A stretch of 6,023 nucleotides of DNA from contig JAICMB010000221.1 in assembly GCA_025929455.1 (NCBI GenBank), forward strand, positions 1 to 6,023. The letters are read 5' to 3'. This DNA is from Bryobacteraceae bacterium. GTDB taxonomy: Bacteria; Acidobacteriota; Terriglobia; Bryobacterales; Bryobacteraceae. This document shows positions 5,938 through 6,023 of the stretch, in pieces. The translations under genes and the position numbers were made by a program. Below the pieces are notes generated by a model, which saw nothing but the letters and a program-made list of their open reading frames with translations, was not told the DNA's origin and did not search any database. Each line of letters opens with the position of its first letter. Position 1 is the first letter of the stretch.

Positions 5938-6000
5938 AGTGGGGCAGGCAGTCTTGCTGCCTATCGGCGGGCGGCTCAAGATCCGCTCGCCCGCCATTGC
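5938..6000. repeat. Paired-palindrome repeat, diverged copy 3
   Basis: Starts with AAGTGGGGCAGGC, matching the start of the copy at 87. Hairpin A (5943-5961) pairs GGCAG with CTGCC, extended by two more pairs if one G is bulged. Hairpin B (5966-5995) pairs GGCGGGCG with CGCCCGCC around a 14-nt loop. It is clearly related in plan but has lost the tight CC-centred loops of copies 1 and 2. It lies only about 50 bp upstream of the cytochrome-barrel gene start. Confidence 0.65.
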
Positions 6001-6023
6001 ACTGCCCGTGCAGGTCTTCGACC

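Noticed and set aside
5903..5940. GGAAC-type ECF sigma promoter upstream of the cytochrome pair
   Set aside because: A GGAAC is present on the minus strand, but the nearest GTT-like -10 lies about 13 bases away, too close for the usual spacing.

Overview
This 6.0 kb, GC-rich window carries four well-supported protein genes, all on the minus strand, with repeat elements at both edges. A GC-rich genome, periplasmic or outer-membrane c-type cytochromes, an Nramp homologue of a type I associate with soil bacteria, and dispersed paired-palindrome repeats together suggest a soil bacterium, most likely Acidobacteriota (Solibacter/Bryobacter-like). No rRNA or other taxonomic marker is present, so this is only a lean.

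Layout in window coordinates: 1-303 is non-coding and holds two copies of a GC-rich double-hairpin repeat. 304-1632 is an Nramp-superfamily transporter whose substrate-site motifs are not canonical. 1633-1931 is a gap with a TATAAT box, a palindrome and a possible gene scrap. 1932-2792 is an NmrA-type NAD(P)-binding protein. 2793-3113 is a gap with at most one tiny ORF. 3114-4721 is a five-heme secreted cytochrome c. 4721-5887 is a monoheme cytochrome c joined to what looks like a C-terminal outer-membrane beta-barrel. 5938-6000 is a third, diverged repeat just upstream of that gene.

Transcription runs right to left. The two cytochrome genes share a TGATG stop/start overlap with a strong GGAGGG ribosome binding site inside the end of the upstream gene, so they are almost certainly co-transcribed and probably translationally coupled. 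Together they could form a small electron-transfer module: the multiheme protein carries charge in the periplasm or at the surface, and the cytochrome-barrel protein sits in or at the outer membrane. That is inferred from architecture only; donor and acceptor are unknown. The NmrA and Nramp genes are separated by gaps of about 300 bp, use different synonymous codons from the cytochrome pair, and show no obvious functional link to it.

The points most worth a second look are the cytochrome-barrel fusion with its coupled pentaheme partner, the Nramp homologue that lacks the metal-binding Asn and Met of classical Mn/Fe transporters, and the paired-hairpin repeats whose stems show compensatory changes between copies.
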